Shown here piece after piece: positions 47,657-58,784 of a DNA stretch of 64,000 nucleotides. Position 1 is the stretch's first letter. Every line of letters begins with the position of its first letter. Below the pieces are notes generated by a model. The model was not told the DNA's origin. It did not search any database and worked only from the letters and a program-made list of their open reading frames with translations. The position numbers were made by a program, and so were the translations under genes. Source of the stretch: Pararhizobium arenae (lineage in GTDB: Bacteria > Pseudomonadota > Alphaproteobacteria > Rhizobiales > Rhizobiaceae); NCBI RefSeq assembly GCF_001931685.1, contig NZ_MOOY01000004.1, forward strand, positions 1 through 64,000. The letters are read 5' to 3'.

Positions 47657-48643
47657 ATGACCTTCCACTCCCGTCTCCTCGCTTCCGCCGCCGTCTTCCT
47701 CGGGCTCTCCGGCGCCTGGGTTGGCTCGTCCTTTGCCGCAGACGAAGTCAAATTGCGCTATCTCGCGAGCCAGGGCGGACTTTCTGCCCATGAACTCGCA
47801 GCCGAGCTCGGTTATTTCGACGGCACCGGCATCACGCTTGAAAACGTCGGCTATGCCACAGGCGGCCCTGCGTCGCTGATCGCTCTTGCCTCGGGCGACG
47901 TCGAGATCGGTAGCGCCGCGACCTCGGCCGTCCTGAACTCCATCATCAGCGGAAATGATTTTGTCGCGGCCTATCCGTCCAACGGCATCAACAACGAGGT
48001 GCAGTCGATTTTCTATGTGCTGGAAGATAGCCCGATCAAGGATATCAAGGACATCGCCGGCAAGAGCATCGCGGTCAACACGCTCGGCGCCCATCTCGAC
48101 TATACGATCCGCGAGGCGCTGCATTCGGTCGGGCTGCCGTCCGATGCCGCCAACCAGATCGTCGTTCCCGGCCCCCAACTGGAACAGGTGCTGCGTTCAG
48201 GCCAGGTCGATGTCTCGGCTTTTGGCTACTGGCAGACAACCTTCGAGGGCGCCGCGAAGAAGAACGGCGGTCTGAGAGCCGTTTTTGACGATACCGATGT
48301 CCTCGGTGAAATCGCCGGCGGTTTCGTGGTGCTGCGCCGCGATTTCATCAAGGAACATCCGGAGGCCGCCAAAACCTTCGTGGAACAGTCGGCACGCGCA
48401 CTTGATTACGCCCGGGAGCACCCGGAGGAAACCAAAGATGTCTTCGCCAAGGCGCTGAAGGAGCGGGACGAAAATCCGGATATAGCGCAGTATTTCCGTG
48501 GTTACGGCGTGCGTGAAGGCGGCCGCGCCGTGGATCGTGACATCCAGTTCTGGATCGACGTGTTGGTGCGCGAGGGCAAGCTGAAGGAAGGCCAGCTCGC
48601 GACCAAGGACATCCTTTACTCCGCCGATATCGCCAGCAACTGA
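47657..48643 (+). CDS. SsuA-type ABC transporter substrate-binding protein
   Basis: This is a periplasmic binding protein of the aliphatic sulfonate/nitrate family (328 residues). The start ATG 47657 follows GAAAGGA and begins a clear signal peptide (MTFHSRLLASAAVFLGLSGA, then FAAD). Segments such as DIAGKSIAVNTLGAHLDYTI and VDVSAFGYWQTTFEG fit the fold. The longer frame upstream overlaps the permease gene and is rejected. Confidence 0.9.
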   Translation: MTFHSRLLASAAVFLGLSGAWVGSSFAADEVKLRYLASQGGLSAHELAAELGYFDGTGITLENVGYATGGPASLIALASGDVEIGSAATSAVLNSIISGNDFVAAYPSNGINNEVQSIFYVLEDSPIKDIKDIAGKSIAVNTLGAHLDYTIREALHSVGLPSDAANQIVVPGPQLEQVLRSGQVDVSAFGYWQTTFEGAAKKNGGLRAVFDDTDVLGEIAGGFVVLRRDFIKEHPEAAKTFVEQSARALDYAREHPEETKDVFAKALKERDENPDIAQYFRGYGVREGGRAVDRDIQFWIDVLVREGKLKEGQLATKDILYSADIASN

Positions 48644-48661
48644 GCCGGAAGGAACAGCTCT

Positions 48662-49432
48662 ATGAGCCATGCCCAGCAATCCGTCCGTGGAGAGGTGGCC
48701 ATCCGCCATCTCTCCAAGTCCTTCACTCTCAACGGAGAGCCTCTGCCGGTTCTGCGCGACGTCAACCTGAATATCCGCTCCGGCGAGAGCCTTGCCATCG
48801 TCGGCGCCAGCGGTTCCGGAAAGACGACGCTGCTCAGGGTGCTGGCTGGTCTGGAGGCAGCGGATGCCGGCGAAGTGCTGATCGACGGCAAGGCGGTGCA
48901 TGGCGTCGGCGCAGAGCGGGCAGTTATTTTCCAGGAGCCGCGGCTGCTGCCGTGGCTCACGGTTCTCGACAACATTGCGTTCGGCCTTGAGACGCGCGGC
49001 ACGTCAAGGGATGAGGCGCGCGCGCATGCAAGACGATATGTTAAGCTCGTGGGCTTGCAGCAGTTCGAAAATGCCTATCCCCGCCAGCTTTCAGGCGGCA
49101 TGGCGCAACGCGTGGGTATCGCCCGGGCACTTGCCGTGCAGCCTGAAATCCTCTTGCTCGACGAACCGCTCGGTGCGCTGGATGCGATGACCAAGATCGG
49201 CATGCAGCAGGAACTGGCGCGCATCTGGCGCGATGAGGAGGTGACGACGATCCTCGTGACGCATGATCTCGAAGAGGCAATCTATCTTGCCGATCGCATC
49301 CTGATCCTGCCCCGCGAAAAGGGGGGAGAGTCGAAGTTCATCGATATCGACCTCCAGCGCCCGCGCGACAGGAGCGCGCCGGAATTTGTCCGTCTGCGCG
49401 AAGAGCTGTTGCGTATCTTCGGACTTCATTAG
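48662..49432 (+). CDS. SsuB/TauB-type ABC transporter ATPase
   Basis: This 256-residue ATPase has Walker A GASGSGKTT, signature LSGGMAQRVGIARAL and Walker B ILLLDEPLGALDAMTK, with the FQEPRLLPWLTV segment typical of the nitrate/sulfonate/taurine group. It is the last gene of the operon and convergent with kdpE, leaving only 6 bp between stops. Confidence 0.93.
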   Translation: MSHAQQSVRGEVAIRHLSKSFTLNGEPLPVLRDVNLNIRSGESLAIVGASGSGKTTLLRVLAGLEAADAGEVLIDGKAVHGVGAERAVIFQEPRLLPWLTVLDNIAFGLETRGTSRDEARAHARRYVKLVGLQQFENAYPRQLSGGMAQRVGIARALAVQPEILLLDEPLGALDAMTKIGMQQELARIWRDEEVTTILVTHDLEEAIYLADRILILPREKGGESKFIDIDLQRPRDRSAPEFVRLREELLRIFGLH

Positions 49433-49438
49433 CCGGTT

Positions 49439-50137
49439 TTAGCTTGGATCGGCCTCCCGCATGCGATAGCCGACGCCCGTTTCCGTGGTGATATAGTGCG
49501 GCTGATCGGGAACACGCTCGATCTTCTGGCGAAGCTGACGCACATAGACCCTGAGATACTGTACATCCGTCGACCCACCCCAGATCTGCTTCAGAAGATG
49601 CTGGTGCGTGATGACCTTGCCGGCATACTGAACGAGAATGCGCAGAATATCGTATTCCTTAGGCGAGAGCTTGATCTCGCGCTCACCGAGCCTGACGATC
49701 CGCTTGACGAGATCGACTGAAAGCTCGCCGGTGCGGAAGATCGGCCGTTCGCCCTGCTGCTGCAGCTTGTGACGGAGCGCGACCCGAATGCGGGCCGCGA
49801 GTTCCTTCATGCCGAAGGGCTTTGTGACGTAGTCATCCGCGCCGGTCTCCAGCGCCTTGACGATACCGATCTCGTCCGTCCGGCTCGACAAGATTACGAT
49901 CGGAAGTTCCAGAGCCTCGCTGCGCCATTTCTCAAGGAGTTCGTGGCCGGAGGTGTCCGGCAGGCCGAGATCAAGCAGAATGAGATCGGGGTGTCCGCTC
50001 GCGACGCGGCTGATCGCCTCTTTGCCGTTGATCGCTTCTTCAACGGCATAACCCTCGCTGGTGAGGCCGACCCTGAGCAGTTTTCGGATGGCCGGTTCGT
50101 CGTCCACCACGAGGATCTTGACGTTTGAAACGCTCAT
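49439..50137 (-). CDS. kdpE: KdpE, response regulator for potassium limitation
   Basis: This 232-residue OmpR-family regulator has the acidic pair DDE at 12-14, phospho-acceptor Asp56 (LILLDLGLPD) and Lys in VTKPFG. The C-terminal winged helix (about 130-228) ends YITTETGVGYRMRE. It overlaps kdpD by ATGA and is last in the kdp operon. Its likely target is the tandem repeat at 57826-57847. Confidence 0.95.
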   Translation of the reverse strand: MSVSNVKILVVDDEPAIRKLLRVGLTSEGYAVEEAINGKEAISRVASGHPDLILLDLGLPDTSGHELLEKWRSEALELPIVILSSRTDEIGIVKALETGADDYVTKPFGMKELAARIRVALRHKLQQQGERPIFRTGELSVDLVKRIVRLGEREIKLSPKEYDILRILVQYAGKVITHQHLLKQIWGGSTDVQYLRVYVRQLRQKIERVPDQPHYITTETGVGYRMREADPS

Positions 50138-52830
50138 GCCAGTTCGTCCATCCTCGGTATTTCGGCCGGGATCGGCATGGCGATGGTTAAGATCGCGCCG
50201 GACCGGTCGGTTCTGTTTCCTGCAGAGATAGTACCGCCCATGGCCTCGATAAAGCCTCGGCAGATCGAAAGCCCCAATCCCGTTCCCGCCCGCACCCTGT
50301 CGCCCTTGTGCACCCGGTAAAAGCTATCGAAAATCCGCTCCAGGTCCGAGGGCGGAATGCCCTCGCCCTCGTCGATGACCTGCAGCAAAACGGTCGCGCC
50401 ATCGACCCTGCCCCGGATCGTCACGACCGAGCCGGGCGGCGCATATTTGCCGGCATTGTCGAGCAGGTTGAACAGAACCTGTTCGAACAGGACGGGATCG
50501 AGTTTGACCATCGGCAGATCGGCGGGAATATCGACCGATGTCTGCTGGCGGCCAAGAACTTTGCCCGCCCGGCGAAGCGCAGACCCCACGATATCGCCGA
50601 TATAGTGGTATGAAGAATTGGGTTCGGTCGCTCCGGACTCAAGGCGTGTCATGTCGAGAAGATTGGCGATGAAGCGGTTGAGGCGCTCGGATTCGTCGAC
50701 CACCGTCGCCAACAGCTCTGCCCGGTCCTCTTCCGCCATCGCGGCCGAATAGTCGCGCAAGGTTCCCGCCGCCCCCATGATCGCCGCGAGCGGCGTCTTC
50801 AGATCGTGAGAAATCGAGGTGAGCAGGGCGGAACGAAGCCGGTCGGCCTCCGCTGCCAGCCGCGCCTGATCGACGTCGGCAACCAGTTGTACGCGCTCAA
50901 TGGCAAGGGCTGCCTGATCCGCCAGCGCATCGAACAGTCGCTGTTGTTCCGGGGTCAGCAGGTAATCCTGCTTGTCATTGTCGAGACCGACGACGCCGAT
51001 GGGCATGCGCCCGGTGCGCAGCGGCAGATAGAGGCGTTTTGCCCCCGGCAGGGTGTCCGCGCCACGGCCGGCCGGCCGGTCGTGTTCCCAGGCCCAGCGC
51101 GCCGCAGCGATATCCGCATCAACCAGCGTGTCATCCGGCGGATAGCCGGCCTTTACCGCAATGGTGTCGCCTTCCGGCATGAGGATGACGACACGAACCT
51201 TCAGCATGGAGGCGATCTGGTGAGCGGTTGCCCACAGAACGTCGTCCAACGTGCCTGTGCTCGCAAGCTTCTTGGAGAAGAGATAAAGGTCTTCCGTCGT
51301 CCTTGCCCTCTGTCGTGCGGCAACGGCCTGCCTTTGGACACGCGCCGTCAGGTTGCTGGCGGTAATGGCCACGACAAGGAAAAACACAAGTGCGAGCACG
51401 CTTTCCGGATCGCTCACCGTCAGCGTGTAACGTGGTTCGAGGAAGAAGAAGTTGAAGGCGAGGGCGCTGGCAACGCAGGCATATAGCGCCGGGCCGAGGC
51501 CGGCCGTAACGGCGGAGGTCAAAACCGCGATGAGGAACACCAGCGCGAGATTTCGGACATCCAGAAACTGGTCGAGCAGTATCCCGGCGGCAAGGGCGAC
51601 CGATATGTAAAACGTGCTGAACAGGTAGGGCGGCAATGTGAACTGCCGTGGCGGCGGCGCGGCTTTGACGCCTCTCGATATAGAAGGTGTACGCTCGATC
51701 CCGGAAAACACATGCACGCTGATGTCGCCGGTATAACGGATCAGATCGTGGGACACCGACCCTTCCATCCACTCGCGCCAACGCGGCTTGTCCGGCTTGC
51801 CGGTTATGACATGGGTGAAGTTGTGGGTGGTGGCGTGGTGCAGGATGTCGCGGGCAACCGTCTGGCCGGGGATGGTGACCGCTTCGCCGCCGAGCTGTTC
51901 GGCAAGACGCAAGTGAGAAGCGAGCCTGTCCTTGTCCGCGTCGGAAAGATTGATCGACCTTGAGGTTTCGACGTGGATCGCCGTCCAGGGCGCCCGCAGG
52001 CGATCCGCCTGCCGCTTTGCATATCGCACAAGAGCCGCCCCGCGCGGGTCGTGGTCGATGCAGACCAGCACACGGTCGCCTGCCGCCCAGGGACCGGAAA
52101 TGGCATGCGCCTGCATGTGGCTGAGCAATTGGTCGTCAACGCGCTCGGCGGTACGGCGCAAGGCGAGTTCGCGCAGTGCCGTCAGGTTGCCTGGGGAAAA
52201 GTAGTTTTCGATCGCCCTCTTGGCCGTGGTCGGCAGGTAGACCTTGCCCTCATGCAAACGCTTGATCAGGTCATTGGGAGTGATGTCGATGATCTCGATG
52301 TCATCGGCGCGGTCGATGATCGAGTCAGGAACGGTTTCGCGCACCCTGATCCGAGTGATCTGCGCGACGATATCGTTCAGGCTTTCGATATGCTGGACGT
52401 TCAGCGTCGAATAGACATCGATACCCTGCGCGAGGATTTCCTCGACATCCAGATAGCGCTTCGAATGGCGGCCATCGACATTGCTGTGGGCGAGTTCATC
52501 CACGAGCACGAGCCGGGGGCGCCGGGCGAGGATGGCGTCGAGGTCCATCTCATGGAGAGTGCGCCCCTTGTATTCGATATCCCGACGCGGAATGAGTTCG
52601 AGACCGGCGACCAGCGCCTGGGTTTCCTGCCGGCCGTGGGTCTCGACGATGCCGATCACGACATCGACGCCCTCGGCCTTTCGCGCTCGGCCGGATTGCA
52701 GCATTTCATAAGTCTTGCCGACGCCGGGAGCAGCGCCCAGGAAAATCTTCAGACGCCCGCGGCCTTCTCGCGCGACGTTCTCCAGAAGAGCGTCCGGCGA
52801 AGGTCTGTCATTGCGTCTGTCGTCAGGCAT
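50134..52830 (-). CDS. kdpD: KdpD, osmosensitive K+ channel histidine kinase
   Basis: This 898-residue membrane kinase has domains in the expected order: N-terminal KdpD domain with Walker A GAAPGVGKTYEML, universal-stress-protein-like domain (about 245-365), four transmembrane helices (about 395-500), GAF domain, then kinase core with the phospho-accepting His in SISHDLKTPLAAIMG and ATP-binding motifs NLLDNAGKYAP and GTGLGLSICRG. It senses potassium limitation and phosphorylates KdpE. It follows kdpC after a 50-bp gap that holds a hairpin. Confidence 0.96.
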   Translation of the reverse strand: MPDDRRNDRPSPDALLENVAREGRGRLKIFLGAAPGVGKTYEMLQSGRARKAEGVDVVIGIVETHGRQETQALVAGLELIPRRDIEYKGRTLHEMDLDAILARRPRLVLVDELAHSNVDGRHSKRYLDVEEILAQGIDVYSTLNVQHIESLNDIVAQITRIRVRETVPDSIIDRADDIEIIDITPNDLIKRLHEGKVYLPTTAKRAIENYFSPGNLTALRELALRRTAERVDDQLLSHMQAHAISGPWAAGDRVLVCIDHDPRGAALVRYAKRQADRLRAPWTAIHVETSRSINLSDADKDRLASHLRLAEQLGGEAVTIPGQTVARDILHHATTHNFTHVITGKPDKPRWREWMEGSVSHDLIRYTGDISVHVFSGIERTPSISRGVKAAPPPRQFTLPPYLFSTFYISVALAAGILLDQFLDVRNLALVFLIAVLTSAVTAGLGPALYACVASALAFNFFFLEPRYTLTVSDPESVLALVFFLVVAITASNLTARVQRQAVAARQRARTTEDLYLFSKKLASTGTLDDVLWATAHQIASMLKVRVVILMPEGDTIAVKAGYPPDDTLVDADIAAARWAWEHDRPAGRGADTLPGAKRLYLPLRTGRMPIGVVGLDNDKQDYLLTPEQQRLFDALADQAALAIERVQLVADVDQARLAAEADRLRSALLTSISHDLKTPLAAIMGAAGTLRDYSAAMAEEDRAELLATVVDESERLNRFIANLLDMTRLESGATEPNSSYHYIGDIVGSALRRAGKVLGRQQTSVDIPADLPMVKLDPVLFEQVLFNLLDNAGKYAPPGSVVTIRGRVDGATVLLQVIDEGEGIPPSDLERIFDSFYRVHKGDRVRAGTGLGLSICRGFIEAMGGTISAGNRTDRSGAILTIAMPIPAEIPRMDELA

Positions 52831-52849
52831 GGGGTCTCCCGGGGTGAAG

Positions 52850-52871
52850 GGCCGGGATTAAAATCCCGGCC
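52850..52871 (-). repeat. perfect hairpin between kdpC and kdpD
   Basis: GGCCGGGAT-4nt-ATCCCGGCC, a 9-bp GC-rich stem, lies between the kdpC stop and the kdpD start. No T-run follows in the minus-strand direction. It may stabilise the kdpFABC mRNA or reduce read-through into kdpDE, giving less regulator than pump. Confidence 0.6.
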
Positions 52872-52880
52872 ATCCTGTTG

Positions 52881-53450
52881 TTATTGAGCAGCTACGCCAT
52901 CCAGTGCAAGGTTCAATGCGAGCACATTCACCACGGGCTCGCCGAGTACGCCCAGTTCACGGTCCTCGACATGAGCGTCAACCAGCGCCTTGACCTGCGC
53001 TTCATTGAGCCCGCGTGCCTTGGCAACGCGTGGCACCTGGAAATAGGCGGCCTCCGGCGAAATATGCGGGTCAAGGCCGCTGCCGGATGTGGTGACGAGA
53101 TCCATCGGCACGGGAGCATCCGGATTTGTTGCCTTCAGGGCCTCGGCATCGGCCTTGACGCGGTCGATCAGCTTGGCATTCGTCGGAGCGAGGTTCGAAC
53201 CGCTGGAGCCGGCGGCGTTATAACCATCGCCGGCTGCCGAGGGTCGGCCATGGAAGTAACGGTCGCTGCTGAAGGCCTGGCCAATGAGTTTCGAGCCGAT
53301 TACCGTTCCGTCCTTTTCAATCAGGCTGCCATTCGCCTGTTTCGGAAAGAGTGCCTGGGCGATGCCCGTCATGCCGAGCGGATAGATGAGACCGGTCAGC
53401 ACGGTCAGTGCGACGATCATGACGGTTGCGGGTCTGAGTTGTTTCCACAT
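52881..53450 (-). CDS. kdpC: KdpC subunit of the potassium-transporting ATPase
   Basis: This 189-residue protein has a single N-terminal transmembrane helix ([20 protein letters not shown] orientation) and family segments [30 protein letters not shown], and ALDGVA at the end. KdpC assembles with and supports KdpB and KdpA. The start ATG 53450 is preceded by AAGGAT. Confidence 0.96.
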   Translation of the reverse strand: MWKQLRPATVMIVALTVLTGLIYPLGMTGIAQALFPKQANGSLIEKDGTVIGSKLIGQAFSSDRYFHGRPSAAGDGYNAAGSSGSNLAPTNAKLIDRVKADAEALKATNPDAPVPMDLVTTSGSGLDPHISPEAAYFQVPRVAKARGLNEAQVKALVDAHVEDRELGVLGEPVVNVLALNLALDGVAAQ

Positions 53451-53461
53451 GCAAGTAATCC

Positions 53462-55542
<2,081 letters not shown>

Positions 55543-55546
<4 letters not shown>

Positions 55547-55719
55547 ATGAGACTCCAGCTGAATGTTAGGAAAGCCTTGCCGATCAGCACAACGAGCGCC
55601 ATGGCGCCGAGCACGAGGCAAAGAAGGGTCGAGACCCGCAGCGGCGGCCCGTCTGCCCGCTCCGGATGTCCGGAGCGGGGGCGGGATGATCTGCGGAAGA
55701 ACTGCATTGTCTGTTCCAC
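55543..55719 (-). CDS. small membrane protein ORF between kdpA and kdpB
   Basis: A 58-codon frame starts at GTG 55719, with GAGGTGG 4-5 nt upstream immediately after the kdpA stop, and ends in a TGA that overlaps the kdpB ATG (ATGA). An alternative ATG is at 55707. The protein has a basic, proline-rich N-terminus ([17 protein letters not shown]) and one predicted transmembrane helix near residues 31-52 ([20 protein letters not shown]). The ribosome site, tight stop/start coupling and membrane helix argue that it is translated. I know of no assigned function; it might be an accessory to the Kdp complex. Confidence 0.65.
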
Positions 55720-55728
55720 GGCGCCACC

Positions 55729-57432
55729 TCAGAATGTCTGACCGAGCGTCATCGCAAGGTGTTCGACGATCGGGCCAACAGCGAGTGCGGGGAAGAAGGT
55801 CAGGCCGCCAACGATCAGGATCACGCCTGAGAGCAGTCCGACGAACAGTCCGCTGTCGGTCGGGAAGGTGCCGGCCGAGGCAGGTACCGTCTTCTTGGCA
55901 ACCAGCGAACCGGCGATTGCCAGCGCGGGAATGATGACCAGGAAGCGGCCCATCAGCATGGCGATGCCCAGCGTGATGTTGTACCAGGGCGTATTGCCTG
56001 TAAGACCGCCGAAAGCCGAGCCGTTGTTGGCGGCAGCTGACGTGTAGGCGTACAGGATTTCCGAGAACCCACGCGGACCGGGATTGGCGATGGAGGCCAC
56101 GGCATCCGGCAGGACAACGGAAATCGCGGTGAAGACCAGCATGGCGAGCGGCAGGCAAAGTACGGCGAGAACCGCCATCTTGACCTCCTTGGCCTCGATC
56201 TTCTTGCCGAGATATTCGGGCGTGCGGCCGACCATCAGGCCGGCAACGAAGATGGCGAGCACGACGAACATCAGGATGCCGTAGAGACCTGCGCCGACAC
56301 CGCCGATAATGATTTCGCCGAGTTCCATGTTGATCAGCGGGATGAGGCCGCCAAGCGCGGTGAAGCTGTCATGCATGGCGTTGACCGCACCGCAGGACGC
56401 TGCCGTGGTGATGGCCGCGAAGAGTGCGGAAAGCACGATGCCGAAGCGGACCTCCTTGCCTTCCATGTTGCCGCCTTCGATGCCGAGCGCATGAATGAGC
56501 GGATTGCCGGAAGCCTCAGCCCAGTAGCAGACGACAACGCCAGCCATGAACAGCACACCCATGGTCGCGAGAATGGCCCAGCCCTGACGCTGGTTGCCGA
56601 CCATGCGGCCGAACACGTTTGTAAAGGCAGCGCCGATCGCGAAGATCGAAACCATCTGGAAGAGGTTCGAAATCGCATCCGGGTTTTCGAACGGATGGGC
56701 GGCATTGGCGTTGAAGAAGCCGCCGCCATTGGTGCCGAGCATCTTGATGGCGATCTGGGAGGCAACGGGACCGACGGCGATCGTCTGCTTGGCACCCTCG
56801 AGGGTCGTTGCCTCGACATAGGCGCCGAGCGTCTGCGGCACGCCGAGATAGACATAGACCAGTGTCAGCACCACGCACATCGGCAGCAGGATGTAGAGTG
56901 TCGCCCGGGTCAGATCGACCCAGAAGTTTCCGATCGATTTGGCAGACGCACGCGAGAAGCCGCGGATCAGCGCGACGGCGATCGCCATGCCGGTTGCCGC
57001 CGAAACGAAGTTCTGCACGGTAAAGCCGGCCATCTGCACGAGGTAGGACATCGTGCTTTCACCACCATAGTTCTGCCAGTTGGTGTTGGTCACGAAGCTG
57101 ACAGCCGTGTTGAAGGCGAGTTCCGGCGGAACGGCGCCCATGTCGGCCGGATTAAATGGCAGCGCACCCTGAAGGCGCTGCAGAAAATAGAGCAGGAGGA
57201 AGCCTGCCAGATTGAAGAAGAGAAGAGAAAAGGCGTAGGTCGTCCAATGCTGGTCTTCCCGTTCGCTCGTACCGGCGAGCGCATAAAGCCCCCGTTCGGC
57301 AGGCCCGAAAATAAGCGACAGGAGCGTGCGCTCCCCGTTGAAAACGCGTGTCATGTAACCGCCCAGCGGCTTCACGAGCAGAAGAACGATCCCGCAGAAG
57401 ATGAGGATCTGTATCCATCCATTTGGTGTCAT
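55729..57432 (-). CDS. kdpA: KdpA, potassium-binding and translocating subunit
   Basis: This 567-residue membrane protein resembles a potassium channel. Selectivity-filter repeats are visible in [20 protein letters not shown] and [20 protein letters not shown]. About ten transmembrane helices are present. It has the usual KdpA length and lies 33 bp after kdpF. Confidence 0.97.
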   Translation of the reverse strand: MTPNGWIQILIFCGIVLLLVKPLGGYMTRVFNGERTLLSLIFGPAERGLYALAGTSEREDQHWTTYAFSLLFFNLAGFLLLYFLQRLQGALPFNPADMGAVPPELAFNTAVSFVTNTNWQNYGGESTMSYLVQMAGFTVQNFVSAATGMAIAVALIRGFSRASAKSIGNFWVDLTRATLYILLPMCVVLTLVYVYLGVPQTLGAYVEATTLEGAKQTIAVGPVASQIAIKMLGTNGGGFFNANAAHPFENPDAISNLFQMVSIFAIGAAFTNVFGRMVGNQRQGWAILATMGVLFMAGVVVCYWAEASGNPLIHALGIEGGNMEGKEVRFGIVLSALFAAITTAASCGAVNAMHDSFTALGGLIPLINMELGEIIIGGVGAGLYGILMFVVLAIFVAGLMVGRTPEYLGKKIEAKEVKMAVLAVLCLPLAMLVFTAISVVLPDAVASIANPGPRGFSEILYAYTSAAANNGSAFGGLTGNTPWYNITLGIAMLMGRFLVIIPALAIAGSLVAKKTVPASAGTFPTDSGLFVGLLSGVILIVGGLTFFPALAVGPIVEHLAMTLGQTF

Positions 57433-57465
57433 GGGACAAGGCTTTCCAGCACTAGGCCCGGGCGG

Positions 57466-57555
57466 TCAGAACCGCTCCGGGCGAATGAGGGCATAGGTGA
57501 GATAGACGAGGAGCAGCGCGGTAACAGTGCCGCCGAGCGCATAGTCAAAAAGCAC
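57466..57555 (-). CDS. kdpF: KdpF, small stabilising subunit
   Basis: This 29-residue membrane peptide starts at GTG 57555 with GGGAGG 6 nt upstream. It has one hydrophobic helix and the KdpF-type end YLTYALIRPERF. KdpF stabilises the KdpABC complex in E. coli. It sits in its conserved place just before kdpA. Confidence 0.9.
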   Translation of the reverse strand: MLFDYALGGTVTALLLVYLTYALIRPERF

Positions 57556-57567
57556 GGTCAACCTCCC

Positions 57568-57648
57568 TCAAAGATTGGCGCAGGCGCGCACATAGGCGAA
57601 CGAAAGCGCGAAGAAGACGATGCCGATGGCAAGAACGACAATATCCAT
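57568..57648 (-). CDS. 26-residue membrane peptide ORF upstream of kdpF
   Basis: ATG 57648 (CAGGAATT upstream) begins a 26-codon frame that ends 12 bp before the kdpF start. The peptide is almost entirely one hydrophobic helix (DIVVLAIGIVFFALSFAYV) with a short basic/cysteine end (RACANL). Its position as first gene of the operon, ribosome site and membrane character suggest a real small protein. I am not sure whether it has a name. Confidence 0.6.
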   Translation of the reverse strand: MDIVVLAIGIVFFALSFAYVRACANL

Positions 57649-57823
57649 GTCGGTAATTCCTGTTTTGATTCAAAGACGGCGTCACATTTTCGGCTGATAG
57701 CCATTCGTGAGCGCGTGAAATCCCCGCGCCGCGACATCGGAAAAATGTGGCGGCCCATGGCTGGATTTCGTCAGGAATATGGTCCCGAACCGCATTAAGG
57801 TTCGAGAGAGAGGGCACACCAAA

Positions 57824-57854
57824 GATATAGGAATTTTATAGGAATTTCGGTCAA
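57824..57854 (-). promoter_or_regulatory. kdp promoter with exact 11-bp tandem repeat, candidate KdpE box
   Basis: AAATTCCTATA occurs twice in direct tandem on the minus strand (57847-57826). One helical turn of spacing is typical of OmpR/KdpE-type response-regulator sites. TTGACC (57854-57849) could be a -35 with TATATC (57829-57824) as -10, spacing 19. A hairpin GGCGGC-8nt-GCCGCC lies just upstream (57859-57878). The rest of the 374-bp gap (57649-58022) contains only the efp terminator. Confidence 0.65.
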
Positions 57855-57970
57855 ACACGGCGGCTCTAGCAGGCCGCCACCGTACGTCGGATCTGCGGCA
57901 ATCGCCGATATGCGGCGCTGTCAAAAGCATGTGGATCGCCCCATATGCCCGCGGACTATCTCACCAAATA

Positions 57971-57999
57971 AAAAGGGCACGGTTTTCACCATGCCCCTT
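57971..57999 (-). terminator. intrinsic terminator of efp
   Basis: On the minus strand AAGGGGCATGG and CCGTGCCCTTTTT form a hairpin with a 6-nt loop and a T-rich 3' end (TTTTTATTT), 24 bp after the efp stop. Confidence 0.82.
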
Positions 58000-58022
58000 C
58001 ATCATTCCAGGTCGCGGGACGA

Positions 58023-58592
58023 TCAGTCCTTGGCGCGCTCGACATAGGAGCCGTCTTCGGTCGCGATGACGACGCGGGTGCCAGCTGTAATGTGCGGCGG
58101 AACGAGCGTGCGCACGCCGTTCGAGAGAACTGCCGGCTTGTAGGACGACGATGCGGTCTGCCCCTTGACGACCGGCTCCGTCTCGGTGATTTCGAGGGTT
58201 ACGTGGCGTGGCAGCTCGATGGCGATCGCGAGGCCTTCGTGGATCGACAGAATGCAGGTCATGCCTTCCTGCAGGTAGGCCTTGAGGTCGCCGATATCTT
58301 CGGTCGACATGACCAGCTGGTCATAGGACTGCGGGTTCATGAAGTGGAAGCCTTCGCCGTCTTCGTAAAGGAAGGTGTGCTCGGTGTCCTCGACGAAGGC
58401 GCGCTCGACCTGCTCGGTGGTGCGGTAGCGTTCGGAAACCTTCACGCCGTCAGAAATGCGGCGCATATCGACCTGGGTGACCGGCGTGCCCTTGCCGGGG
58501 TGGAAGTTCTGAGCCGTCAGCACGACGTAGAGCTTGCCGTCGACGTCGAGAACATTGCCCTTGCGGACCGAAGAGGCGATTACCTTGACCAT
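58023..58592 (-). CDS. efp: translation elongation factor P
   Basis: EF-P relieves ribosome stalling at proline runs. The protein has 189 residues, the usual length, from ATG 58592 ([20 protein letters not shown]). The modification-site lysine is Lys34 in HPGKGTP. The C-terminal OB domains end in [16 protein letters not shown]. The enzymes that would modify this lysine, EpmA and EpmB, are encoded divergently just upstream. Confidence 0.97.
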   Translation of the reverse strand: MVKVIASSVRKGNVLDVDGKLYVVLTAQNFHPGKGTPVTQVDMRRISDGVKVSERYRTTEQVERAFVEDTEHTFLYEDGEGFHFMNPQSYDQLVMSTEDIGDLKAYLQEGMTCILSIHEGLAIAIELPRHVTLEITETEPVVKGQTASSSYKPAVLSNGVRTLVPPHITAGTRVVIATEDGSYVERAKD

Positions 58593-58784
58593 AAGTCTTC
58601 CTTGCAACAGAGGCTGTCGCGTCGTAGAGGAGCGCACAAAGCCTGCCCAGACGCTGATTTCAGAGTTTTCGGGCCGCACCTATCCTATATTCATGCAAAT
58701 TGCCAGCGGGGCGAGCCTGCGAGGCAAAAGAAAGGCGGAAACACGCGGCGCTAGCGTCTTTTCAGCCAAACCGGAACCGATCGA

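Noticed and set aside
55547-56158. N-terminal extension of KdpB by about 200 residues
   Set aside because: The extension is out of register with kdpA and has no coding character; ATG 55546 gives the standard KdpB N-terminus.
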